From: JBBWZH01 sp035544115
GTDB taxonomy: Bacteria > Actinomycetota > Actinomycetes > Mycobacteriales > CADCTP01
Length of the DNA stretch: 64,000 nucleotides
Reading direction: 5' to 3'
NCBI GenBank assembly: GCA_963714145.1
Contig: OY970235.1
Span: forward strand, 806,001 to 870,000
This document shows positions 31,306-39,142 of the stretch, piece after piece (the stretch's first letter is position 1; every line of letters starts with the position of its first letter). The notes beneath the pieces were generated by a model. It worked only from the letters and a program-made list of their open reading frames with translations, was not told where the DNA came from and did no database searches. The position numbers and the translations under genes were made by a program.

Positions 31306-32403
31306 GTGCTTACTGTCCGACGCGCGGCGGCGGTCGCCGTGCTCGCGCTCGTCTCGCTCTCCACGGCCGCGTGTAACAACGACAAGTCGTCCGACTCGGC
31401 GTCGGGCGGCGGCGGCGAGCGGCTCAAGATCGCCCTGCTGCTGCCGGAGTCGCAGACCACCCGGTACGAGAGCTTCGACCGGCCGATGTTCGAGGCCAAG
31501 GTCAAGGAACTCTGCGACACGTGCGACGTCGTCTACAAGAACGCCAACTCGGACAAGGCCACCCAGCAGGCCCAGGCCGAGGCGGCCATCACCGAGGGCG
31601 TCAAGGTCATCGTCTTCGACGCGGTCGACGCGGAGTCGGCCGGTCTCTCGGTGGACAAGGCCAAGCAGAAGAACATCCCGGTGGTCTCCTACGACCGGCT
31701 GATCAGCAAGGCCGACCTGGCCGCCTACATCTCGTTCGACAACGAGAAGGTCGGCAAGCTGCAGGCCCAGGCCCTGGTGGACAAGCTGAAGAAGGACGGC
31801 AAGACGTCCGGCAAGGTCGTCATGATCAACGGCGACAAGAAGGACAACAACGCGCTGCTGTTCAACAAGGGCGCGCACAGCGTGCTCGACTCCAGCGGGT
31901 TCACCGTGACCCCGACCGAGGACTTCTGGTCGGAGTGGAAGCCCGCGAACGCGCAGACGTTCATGGAGGGCCAGATCGCCCAGCTCGGTAAGACCGGCTT
32001 CGTGGGCGTCTACGCCGCCAACGACGGCACCGCCGGTGGCGCGATCGCGGCGATGCGGGCCAAGGGCATCGACCCGATCCCGCCGATCACCGGCCAGGAC
32101 GCGGAGAAGGCAGCCATCCAGCGGATCCTGTCCGGCGAGCAGTACATGACGATCTACAAGGCGATCAAGCCGCAGGCCGAGAAGGCGGCCGAGTTCGCCG
32201 TCGCGCTGGCCAAGGGGCAGTCGGTCACCACCACGACAACCGTGAACAACGGCACCATGGACGTCCCGTCCGTCCTGCTGGACCCGGTGGCGGTGACCGT
32301 GGAGAACCTGAAGGACACGATCTTCGCGGACAAGTTCTACACCGCGGCCGACGTGTGCACCGGTGAGTTCGCCGCCGCCTGCAAGACGGCCGGCATCGAG
32401 TAG
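31306..32403 (+). CDS. Sugar ABC transporter substrate-binding lipoprotein (XylF-like)
   Basis: A 365-residue lipoprotein: basic start, hydrophobic helix and lipobox ending STAAC (Cys near residue 23). The mature part is a type-1 periplasmic-binding fold: KIALLLPESQTTRYESFDRP, NSDKATQQAQAEAAITEGVK, PVVSYDRLISKADLAAYISF, YAANDGTAGGAIAAM, and GQDAEKAAIQRILSGEQYMT. The order and motifs resemble D-xylose-binding XylF. It hands sugar to the membrane complex encoded downstream. GTG 31306 follows TTGGAGG. The N-terminal Ser/Gly-rich stretch after the Cys is a normal lipoprotein tether. The sugar is inferred from similarity. Confidence 0.9.
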   Translation: MLTVRRAAAVAVLALVSLSTAACNNDKSSDSASGGGGERLKIALLLPESQTTRYESFDRPMFEAKVKELCDTCDVVYKNANSDKATQQAQAEAAITEGVKVIVFDAVDAESAGLSVDKAKQKNIPVVSYDRLISKADLAAYISFDNEKVGKLQAQALVDKLKKDGKTSGKVVMINGDKKDNNALLFNKGAHSVLDSSGFTVTPTEDFWSEWKPANAQTFMEGQIAQLGKTGFVGVYAANDGTAGGAIAAMRAKGIDPIPPITGQDAEKAAIQRILSGEQYMTIYKAIKPQAEKAAEFAVALAKGQSVTTTTTVNNGTMDVPSVLLDPVAVTVENLKDTIFADKFYTAADVCTGEFAAACKTAGIE

Positions 32404-32415
32404 GTCAGCACCACC

Positions 32416-32452
32416 CAGCGGGGAGTCGGCGCCAACCGTCGGCTCCCCGCTG
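32416..32452 (+). terminator. Intra-operon hairpin after the binding-protein gene
   Basis: Arms CAGCGGGGAGTCGGCG (32416-32431) and CGTCGGCTCCCCGCTG (32437-32452) pair at 14 of 16 positions around a 5-base loop, with no U tract. Such hairpins often stabilise the binding-protein mRNA or lower expression of the membrane subunits. Confidence 0.6.
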
Positions 32453-32512
32453 CCGGCCTGCCGCGAGTAGCGTGCCGCGGCAGCAGACCCCGCCGAAGGA
32501 GTTGAGCTGACC

Positions 32513-33346
32513 GTGCCTGTCGCTGCCGAGGTCGCCGGGTCAACCCCGGTCCTGTCCCTCCAAGGCATCTCCAAGCACTTCGGCGCGGTTCGCGCGCTCA
32601 CCGAGGTGGACTTCGACGTCTCCGCCGGCGAGGTGGTCGCCCTCGTCGGCGACAACGGCGCCGGCAAGTCCACCCTGGTCAAGGCGATCTCCGGGGCACA
32701 GCCGGCCGACTCGGGCGTGATCACGTTCGCCGGCCGGCGGGTCAGCATCCCGACCCCGCTGGCGTCCCAGCACCTCGGCATCGCGACCGTCTTCCAGGAT
32801 CTGGCGCTCTGCGACAACCTGGACGTGGTCGGCAACCTCTACCTGGGCCGCGAGCTCATCCGCGGCGGGGTGCTGGACGAGCCGGAGATGGAGCGGCGGT
32901 CCTGGAACCTGCTGCGCGAATTGTCCGCGAGACTGCCCAGCGTGCGCACCCCGGTCGCCTCGTTGTCCGGCGGACAGCGGCAGACCGTCGCGATCTCCCG
33001 GTCGCTGCTCGGTGACCCCAAGGTGGTCATGCTGGACGAGCCGACCGCCGCGCTCGGCGTCGCGCAGACCGCACAGGTGCTGAACCTGATCGACCGGCTC
33101 CGCGAGCGGAACCTCGCGGTCGTGCTGATCAGCCACAACATGGCCGACGTGTTCGCGGTCGCCGACCGGATCGTGGTGCTGCGGCTGGGCCGCAACTCCG
33201 GCGAGTTCCGCACCGCCAGCACCACCCGGGAGGACGTCATCGCGGCGATCACCGGTGCCGCGGACAACGTCGTCATGCAGCGGGAGAGCCGGCACCGGCT
33301 CGCCGAAATGGCAGATACCGAGCAGGCGGAGGAGGCGGGCCAGTGA
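32513..33346 (+). CDS. Sugar ABC transporter ATP-binding protein
   Basis: A 277-residue single-domain ABC ATPase: Walker A ALVGDNGAGKSTLVKAISG, Q-loop VFQDLALCDNL, signature SLSGGQRQTVAISRSL, Walker B VVMLDEPTAAL and switch His ISHNMADVF. It has one nucleotide-binding domain, unlike the double-domain RbsA/XylG type, and so resembles FrcA-type half-size sugar ATPases that act as homodimers. It energises uptake through the permease. GTG 32513 has GAAGGAG upstream (32494-32500). Its stop overlaps the permease GTG by four bases. Confidence 0.93.
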   Translation: MPVAAEVAGSTPVLSLQGISKHFGAVRALTEVDFDVSAGEVVALVGDNGAGKSTLVKAISGAQPADSGVITFAGRRVSIPTPLASQHLGIATVFQDLALCDNLDVVGNLYLGRELIRGGVLDEPEMERRSWNLLRELSARLPSVRTPVASLSGGQRQTVAISRSLLGDPKVVMLDEPTAALGVAQTAQVLNLIDRLRERNLAVVLISHNMADVFAVADRIVVLRLGRNSGEFRTASTTREDVIAAITGAADNVVMQRESRHRLAEMADTEQAEEAGQ

Positions 33347-34602
33347 CCGGGCCGACGACCACGACCGGCCCCGCGCCGGCGGACCAGGCCGGCCCGGCCG
33401 ACCTGGCCATGACCAGGCCCAGCCTCAGCGACCAGCTGAGCGCGGGTCTCGCCCGGCTGCGGGCCGGCGACCTGGGCTCGCTGCCGATCTTCGTCGGCCT
33501 GCTGGTCATCGTCGCGATCTTCCAGGCCAACAACGGCAAGTTCCTCAGCTCCAGCAACCTGGTCAGCCTGGCCTCGCAGATCTCCTCGACCGGGATCATC
33601 GCGCTGGGCGTGGTGCTGGTCCTGCTGCTCGGCGAGATCGACCTGTCGGTGGCCTCGGTCAGCGGCGTGGCGGCGGCGATCCTGGCCGTGTCCAACGTCA
33701 ACCACGGGCAGTCGGCGGGCGTGGCCATCCTGTTGGCGGTCGCCGCCGGCACGGTCATCGGGCTGCTGCACGGCCTGGTCTTCACCCGGTTCGGGGTGCC
33801 GTCGTTCGTCGTGACGCTCGCCGGCCTGCTGGTCTGGCAGGGCGTCCAGCTGCGCATCCTGGCCGACACCGGCACGATCAACCTGCCCCGGGGCGGCTGG
33901 CTGCTGAAGGTCGGCCAGTTCCACTACTTTCGCGCGTTCGGATCGACGATCATCGCGGCGGTGCTGGTCGGGCTGTACCTGATCAGCCAACTGCTCGGGT
34001 ACCGGCGCCGGAAGGCGGTCGGGCTGCCGACCGCGCCGGTGGCGTACCCGGTGGCCAAGGCGGTCGTGCTGGCCGTGGTCTGCGTGCTGGTGATCTACGC
34101 GTTGACCCAGGACCTCGGCGTGCCGTGGATCTTCGTGTTCTTCATCGCGCTGGCCGTGGTGCTGGAGTGGGTGCTGCGCCGGACGAAGTACGGCCGGTCG
34201 ATCTTCGCCGTCGGCGGCAACATCGAGGCGGCCCGCCGGGCCGGCCTGCGGGTCGACCTGATCCGCACGTCCGTGTTCATGCTGGCCTCCACGCTGGCCG
34301 CGACCGGCGGTGTGGTGGAAGCGATGCGCGCCGGCAGCGCCGGCCGCGACACCGGCACCGGCGACGTGCTGATCAACGCGATCGCGGCCGCGGTGATCGG
34401 CGGCACCAGCCTGTTCGGTGGCCGGACCCGCCGCTACGCCGCGCTGCTCGGCATCCTGGTGATCGGCGCGATCCCGAACGGCCTGAACCTGCTGAACCTC
34501 AGCAACGACCTGCGCTACATCATCACCGGCACGGTGCTGCTCGCCGCGGTGATCGTGGACGCGGTCAGCCGCCGCGGCCGCCAGGCCATCGGCACCGAGT
34601 AA
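33343..34602 (+). CDS. Sugar ABC transporter permease (XylH-like)
   Basis: A 419-residue inner-membrane permease of the BPD_transp_2 family with about 10-11 helices. Family motifs include FLSSSNLVSLASQISSTGII, VLLLGEIDLSVASVSG (the EIDLS signature), TRFGVPSFVVTLAGLL and AVGGNIEAARRAGLRVD (the EAA-like cytoplasmic loop that contacts the ATPase). A longer middle region (about 190-260) distinguishes XylH-like permeases from RbsC. It forms a homodimeric channel fed by the upstream lipoprotein. The GTG overlaps the ATPase stop (GTGA). Confidence 0.93.
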   Translation: MTGPTTTTGPAPADQAGPADLAMTRPSLSDQLSAGLARLRAGDLGSLPIFVGLLVIVAIFQANNGKFLSSSNLVSLASQISSTGIIALGVVLVLLLGEIDLSVASVSGVAAAILAVSNVNHGQSAGVAILLAVAAGTVIGLLHGLVFTRFGVPSFVVTLAGLLVWQGVQLRILADTGTINLPRGGWLLKVGQFHYFRAFGSTIIAAVLVGLYLISQLLGYRRRKAVGLPTAPVAYPVAKAVVLAVVCVLVIYALTQDLGVPWIFVFFIALAVVLEWVLRRTKYGRSIFAVGGNIEAARRAGLRVDLIRTSVFMLASTLAATGGVVEAMRAGSAGRDTGTGDVLINAIAAAVIGGTSLFGGRTRRYAALLGILVIGAIPNGLNLLNLSNDLRYIITGTVLLAAVIVDAVSRRGRQAIGTE

Positions 34603-34700
34603 TGCCGTTCGGGCGCCGGTCCCGCCGGTAATGACACGGGTGGGCTATTGTGCCCGGGAAAGGAGCAGGGCCCGCCTCCCGTGACCTTGGAGCGAGACTG

Positions 34701-35336
34701 ATGCCCGCTGGCGCCACGTTGGCCGCCGCGCTGGTCGTCGCCATGTCACTGCCCGTGTTCGCCGGATGCGCGGCGGATTCGGGTAGCCAGGAGATATTGC
34801 CCACCGGTTCTGTCACGTCTGCGCACGGCCCGGCCGGCGGCCCGGCTTCGGCCCGGCCATCCGCCGGGCCGCCGCTGTCCTTCCCGCCTGATGTGCACCT
34901 GACATTCGACTACGCCGATACCGGCGACGAGGCCAAGGACGCCCTGCTGCACGACTGGGAGGCCGGCCAGCGGGTCTTCAACGCCGCCGAAACGCTGCCC
35001 GATCCCAGGTTCCGGCTGCTGCCGCGCTACCAGGCGCGAAGGGCGCTGGCCGCCGCGGTGGGCACGCTGCAGACCAAACGGCAGCGCCGGCAGACGATCG
35101 TCGGCACCCGCCGGTTCTACCAGGTAGGGGTCAGGGAGCTGACCGGGGCGTTGGCCACCGTCGTCTGGTGTGTCGACGACTCGCAGTTCTTCGCCCGGGA
35201 CGTGGCCACCGGCAAGGCGGTGGTGCATCACGGCCCGGGCGACTACTACCGGGTGCACGGCACCCTGCAACACGATCAGAAGAGCAATATCTGGGTATTG
35301 ATCGACGTGGCCAGCGAGGTGGGAGTGCGGTGTTGA
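34701..35336 (+). CDS. Actinobacterial lipoprotein of unknown function
   Basis: A 211-residue lipoprotein: hydrophobic signal then VFAGC (Cys near 24), a Ser/Pro/Ala linker, and a mature domain with VHLTFDYADTGDEAKDALL, LLPRYQARRALAAAVGTLQT, then VVWCVDDSQFFARDVATGK and YYRVHGTLQHD. This pattern (helical start, then strands with a conserved CVDDS) matches a common, uncharacterised actinomycete lipoprotein family with an NTF2/SnoaL-like look. ATG 34701 has TTGGAGCGAG upstream. A -10-like TATTGT lies near 34648. The stop overlaps the next gene's GTG by seven bases, so the two secreted proteins are coexpressed. Confidence 0.82.
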   Translation: MPAGATLAAALVVAMSLPVFAGCAADSGSQEILPTGSVTSAHGPAGGPASARPSAGPPLSFPPDVHLTFDYADTGDEAKDALLHDWEAGQRVFNAAETLPDPRFRLLPRYQARRALAAAVGTLQTKRQRRQTIVGTRRFYQVGVRELTGALATVVWCVDDSQFFARDVATGKAVVHHGPGDYYRVHGTLQHDQKSNIWVLIDVASEVGVRC

Positions 35337-36325
35337 GGAAGATCATGGTGGTGCTGGCGGCGGCGCTGTTCGCGTCGGCCGGCTCCGGCCTGGCCGTCGC
35401 CGACGACACCGGTGGCAACGGCACCCCGACCCGCACCGGCGACCGGACCTGGTTGACCCAGGTCAGCCGCAAGGTTGAGCTCAGCGGCAGCGGCTACCAC
35501 GGCGGCACCGGGAACGTCGGCGGCAGCGCCGACTTCACCCCGCCGCCGTGCTGGTTCGAGCCGTACTTCGACTCGGCCGGCGCCAAGGACTATCTGGAGA
35601 ACTACGTCCTGCCGAGCGGGAGCATCGGCAACGAGTTCGCGCAGCGGGTCAAGAAGCTGCTCCAGGAGCCGGGCAACGGCAAGTTGGCCTACCACCAGGG
35701 CGAGGAAGGCCAGTGGTACGGCGTGAGCTGCGGGCTGGATGTGCCGGCCGAGGTGTCCACCGCGTTCCAGCTGAACAACCCGGACTTCGTCTGGGTCGGC
35801 CCGGGCTACCCCGCCCCGCCCGGCCCGACCGTGGACGCCCGCACGCTGGCCGAGATCGCCCGCGGCTTCCTCACCGTCCCGACCGTGCCGATCGCCTCGA
35901 ACCCGGACACCGCGGCCGGCACCCCGTCGACGGTCAACCTGCCGACCTGGCTGTGGTCCGCGCCGGCCGCGGTCGATGTGACCGCGGCGATCCCCGGGCT
36001 GGCGTCGACGGTGACCGCGCGGCTGGAGGACATCCACATCACCTCGGTCCCGGCCGGAGCCACCGCGCACCCGGGTGGCGGCGACTGCGGCGGCCTGGGC
36101 GCCGAGTTCAACGGCGGCACCGGTGCGCCGCCGTGCGGGGTCACCTTCGGCGCGCCGGCCGCGGCCGTGACCGTGGGGATCGAGGCGGTCTGGCACCTGG
36201 CCTGGACGTCGACCGACGGCAACGGCGGCGACATGGGCACCGTGCCGTTCGCGCAGACCCTCGGCTTCACGGTGCACGAGGTCCAGGTTGTCAACGGCCA
36301 CAACTGGGCCAGCCAGCCACGGTGA
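35330..36325 (+). CDS. Secreted protein of unknown function
   Basis: A 331-residue exported protein. Residues 1-25 form a Sec signal peptide ending in LAVA/DD. The mature protein has TPPPCWFEPYFDSAGAKDYL, a second Cys in WYGVSCGLD, WVGPGYPAPPGP and a C-terminal beta-rich region with a Cys pair (GGGDCGGLG, APPCGVTFG). The PPCWFEP motif recurs in actinomycete secreted proteins of unknown role. No catalytic motif is recognised. GTG 35330 overlaps the lipoprotein's last codons by seven bases, with GGGAG just upstream. It is likely an extracytoplasmic partner of that lipoprotein. Confidence 0.8.
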   Translation: MLRKIMVVLAAALFASAGSGLAVADDTGGNGTPTRTGDRTWLTQVSRKVELSGSGYHGGTGNVGGSADFTPPPCWFEPYFDSAGAKDYLENYVLPSGSIGNEFAQRVKKLLQEPGNGKLAYHQGEEGQWYGVSCGLDVPAEVSTAFQLNNPDFVWVGPGYPAPPGPTVDARTLAEIARGFLTVPTVPIASNPDTAAGTPSTVNLPTWLWSAPAAVDVTAAIPGLASTVTARLEDIHITSVPAGATAHPGGGDCGGLGAEFNGGTGAPPCGVTFGAPAAAVTVGIEAVWHLAWTSTDGNGGDMGTVPFAQTLGFTVHEVQVVNGHNWASQPR

Positions 36326-36379
36326 CCTCGCCGGGGGTGATCTCGCCGTGGCGCCGGGCGCGCCCGGCGGCCCCGGGCC

Positions 36380-36385
36380 TAAGCT
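36380..36385 (+). promoter_or_regulatory. -10 box of dxs (leaderless)
   Basis: TAAGCT ending 7 bases before GTG 36393. Confidence 0.55.
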
Positions 36386-36392
36386 AAGGGCC

Positions 36393-38330
36393 GTGTCGAC
36401 GCTACTTGCCAAGGTCAACTCGCCCGGTGACCTCCGCCGCCTCGACCCGGCCCAATTACCGCAACTGGCCACCGAGATCCGCGACTTCCTGGTCGCCAAG
36501 GTCTCGCGCACCGGCGGACATCTCGGCCCGAACCTGGGTGTGGTCGAGCTGACGCTCGCCGTGCACCGGGTGTTCGAGTCACCGCATGACCGGGTCCTCT
36601 TCGATACCGGCCACCAGGCGTACGTGCACAAGATCCTGACCGGCCGGCAGGGCGGCTTCGACCGGCTGCGCCAGCGCGGCGGGCTGTCCGGCTACCCGAG
36701 CCAGGCCGAGTCCGAGCACGACGTGATCGAGAACTCGCACGCGTCCACCGCGCTGTCCTACGCGGACGGGCTGGCCAAGGCGTTCGCGCTGCGGGGCGAG
36801 CGGCGGCACGTGGTGGCCGTGGTCGGCGACGGCGCGCTCACCGGCGGCATGTGCTGGGAGGCGCTGAACAACATCGCCGCCGCCAGGGACCGGCCGGTGG
36901 TGATCGTGGTCAACGACAACGGCCGGTCGTACTCGCCGACCATCGGCGGCCTGGCCGACCACCTCGCCTCGCTGCGGCTGCGACCCGGGGTACGAGAAGG
37001 TCCTCGAGATGATCAAGGAGACGCTGCCGCGCACCCCGCTGGTCGGCGGCCCGCTGTACGAGGCGCTGCACGGCGATCAAGAAGGGCATCAAGGACGCGC
37101 TGGCGCCGCAGGGCCTGTTCGAGGACCTCGGCCTCAAGTACGTCGGCCCGGTGGACGGGCACGACATGGCGGCGCTGGAGTCCGCGCTGCGCCGGGCCAC
37201 GCGACTTCGGCGGCCCGGTGATCGTGCACTGCGTCACCCGCAAGGGCTTCGGGTACGAGCCGGCCGAGAAGGACGAGGCAGACAGCCTGCACAGCCCCGG
37301 CGCGTTCGACCTGGCCACCGGGCGGCCGCTGTCGGCCGCCGCCCGGTCCTGGACCGGGGTGTTCGCCGACGAGCTGGTCAGCATCGGCGACGAGCGGCCG
37401 GACGTCGTCGGCGATCACCGCCGCGATGCTGACCCGACCGGGCTGTCCGCGTTCGCTCAGGCCTACCCGGAGCGGACGTTCGACGTCGGCATCGCCGAGC
37501 AGCACGCGGTCACGTCCGCGGCCGGGCTGGCGCTGGGCGGCCTGCACCCGGTGGTCGCGATCTACGCCACCTTCCTGAACCGCGCGTTCGACCAGGTGCT
37601 GCTCGACGTCGCCATGCACCGGCTGCCGGTCACGTTCGTGCTGGACCGGGCCGGCATCACCGGCCCCGACGGCCCGTCCCACTACGGCATGTGGGACCTC
37701 GCGATCCTCGGCGTGGTGCCCGGGCTGCGGATGGCCGCGCCACGGGACGAGTCGACGCTGCGCGCCGAACTGCGCGAGGCGGTCGCGGTCGACGACGGCC
37801 CGACCGTGCTGCGGTTCCCGAAGACCCCGCTGCCACCCGAGGTGCCCGCGGTCCGCCGCGACGGCGGCGTCGACGTGCTGGCCGAGCCGGCCGACGCGCC
37901 GGACGTGCTGCTGGTGTCGGTCGGCGCGATGGCCGGCACCGCGCTGGACGTGGCCGAGCGGATCGCCGCCGAGGGCGTCGGCGCCACCGTGGCGGACCCG
38001 CGCTGGGTGCTGCCGCTGGACCCCGCGCTGGTCGGGCTCGCCGCGCGGCACCGGCTGGTGGTCACGCTCGAGGACGGGGTGCGCTCCGGCGGCGTCGGCA
38101 GCCGGGTCTCCCAGCTGCTCCGCGACGCCGGCGTCGACCTGCCGGTCCGGGACGTCGGCATCCCGCCGACGTTCCTGGAGCATGGCGCGGTCGCCCAGGT
38201 CAAGGCGGACGTCGGGCTGACCGCGCAGGACATCGCCCGCCGGGTGGTCGAGTGGGTGTCCGGGTTGGACACCCCGATGGCCGACCATCCGGTGGGCACC
38301 GACGACACCAGCAGCCCTTCCGACCGCTGA
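36393..38330 (+). CDS. dxs: 1-deoxy-D-xylulose-5-phosphate synthase, with compensating frameshifts
   Basis: DXS condenses pyruvate and glyceraldehyde-3-phosphate, the first step of the MEP isoprenoid pathway, using thiamine diphosphate. The N-terminus (HLGPNLGVVELTLAVHRVFE, DTGHQAYVHKILTGR), the TPP motif VGDGALTGGMCWEALNN and the C-terminal half (GIAEQHAVTSAAGLALGG, YATFLNRAFDQV) are canonical. Between them the reading is broken: single-base insertions at about 36990, 37072 and 37199 put residues 200-269 out of frame before phase returns, and an insertion at about 37410 with a deletion before 37432 scrambles residues 340-346. The frame stays open overall (645 residues). Sequencing or assembly error is the simplest reading, and a decayed paralogue is possible. 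GTG 36393 is set by the -10 box. Confidence 0.88.
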   Translation: MSTLLAKVNSPGDLRRLDPAQLPQLATEIRDFLVAKVSRTGGHLGPNLGVVELTLAVHRVFESPHDRVLFDTGHQAYVHKILTGRQGGFDRLRQRGGLSGYPSQAESEHDVIENSHASTALSYADGLAKAFALRGERRHVVAVVGDGALTGGMCWEALNNIAAARDRPVVIVVNDNGRSYSPTIGGLADHLASLRLRPGVREGPRDDQGDAAAHPAGRRPAVRGAARRSRRASRTRWRRRACSRTSASSTSARWTGTTWRRWSPRCAGPRDFGGPVIVHCVTRKGFGYEPAEKDEADSLHSPGAFDLATGRPLSAAARSWTGVFADELVSIGDERPDVVGDHRRDADPTGLSAFAQAYPERTFDVGIAEQHAVTSAAGLALGGLHPVVAIYATFLNRAFDQVLLDVAMHRLPVTFVLDRAGITGPDGPSHYGMWDLAILGVVPGLRMAAPRDESTLRAELREAVAVDDGPTVLRFPKTPLPPEVPAVRRDGGVDVLAEPADAPDVLLVSVGAMAGTALDVAERIAAEGVGATVADPRWVLPLDPALVGLAARHRLVVTLEDGVRSGGVGSRVSQLLRDAGVDLPVRDVGIPPTFLEHGAVAQVKADVGLTAQDIARRVVEWVSGLDTPMADHPVGTDDTSSPSDR

Positions 38331-38383
38331 CCCGGCCGGCCGGGGCCGCCGCCCCGCCCCGCCACCTTCTTACTGACGTACTG

Positions 38384-38389
38384 CATGCT
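38384..38389 (+). promoter_or_regulatory. -10 box of the OmpR-type two-component operon (leaderless)
   Basis: CATGCT ending 6 bases before GTG 38396. A direct repeat TACTG-ACG-TACTG (38371-38383) lies just upstream and could be a regulator site. Confidence 0.4.
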
Positions 38390-38395
38390 GGAACC

Positions 38396-39142
38396 GTGCG
38401 GGTGCTGGTGGTGGAGGACGAGGCGGCGCTGGCCGACGCGGTGGTCCGCGGGCTGCGCCGCGAGGGCATGGCGGTGGACGTGGCCTACGACGGCCTGGAC
38501 GGTCATCAGAAAGCGACCGTGACCAGGTACGACGTCGTCGTGCTGGACCGCGACCTGCCCGGCATGTCCGGTGACGAACTGTGCCGGCAGCTGGCCACCG
38601 ACGGCGGGCTGACCCGGGTGATCATGCTGACGGCCAGCGGCACCGTGGCCGACCGGGTCGAGGGCCTTTCCCTCGGCGCGGACGACTACCTGGCCAAGCC
38701 GTTCGCGTTCGCCGAGCTGGCCGCCCGGGTGCGGGCGCTGGGCCGCCGGTCGACCCCGGCCGCGCCGCCGGTGCTGATCGCCGGCGACATCGCGCTCGAC
38801 CCGTCCCGGCGGATGGTGACCCGGGCCGCCCGCCCGGTCGAGCTGACCCGCAAGGAGTTCGGCGTGCTGGAGGTGCTGCTGGCCGCCCGCGGCGCCGTCG
38901 TCTCCAGCGAGGAACTGCTGGACCGGGTCTGGGACGAGAACGCCGACCCGTTCACCACCACCGTCCGGGTCACCGTGATGACGTTGCGTCGCAAGCTCGG
39001 CGACCCGCCGGTGGTGGAGACCGTCGTCGGCGCCGGCTACCGCGTCGCGCCGGACGTCCCGACCGAGACGACCCCCGGCGAGGCGACCCCTGGCGAGGTG
39101 GCGCAGCCGGACGAGCCGACCGGGTCGGCTGAGGCGGGATGA
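38396..39142 (+). CDS. OmpR/PhoB-family response regulator
   Basis: A 248-residue response regulator. The receiver (1-115) has the acidic pair in VEDEA, phospho-acceptor Asp51 in VVLDRDLPGMSG, TAS at the switch and DYLAKPFAF. The C-terminal winged helix (about 125-220) includes LTRKEFGVLEVLLAARGAVV, LLDRVWDENADPFTTTVRVT and VETVVGAGYRV. The tail contains a duplicated 15-base unit (encoding TPGEA/TPGEV). It overlaps the downstream kinase by four bases (ATGA). Target genes are unknown. GTG 38396 is chosen from the -10 spacing and the conserved first strand. Confidence 0.93.
   Translation: MRVLVVEDEAALADAVVRGLRREGMAVDVAYDGLDGHQKATVTRYDVVVLDRDLPGMSGDELCRQLATDGGLTRVIMLTASGTVADRVEGLSLGADDYLAKPFAFAELAARVRALGRRSTPAAPPVLIAGDIALDPSRRMVTRAARPVELTRKEFGVLEVLLAARGAVVSSEELLDRVWDENADPFTTTVRVTVMTLRRKLGDPPVVETVVGAGYRVAPDVPTETTPGEATPGEVAQPDEPTGSAEAG

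Noticed and set aside
36990..37436. Programmed ribosomal frameshifting in dxs
   Set aside because: Five separate sites without slippery sequences or pseudoknots would be needed in one short interval. Sequence error or gene decay is simpler.
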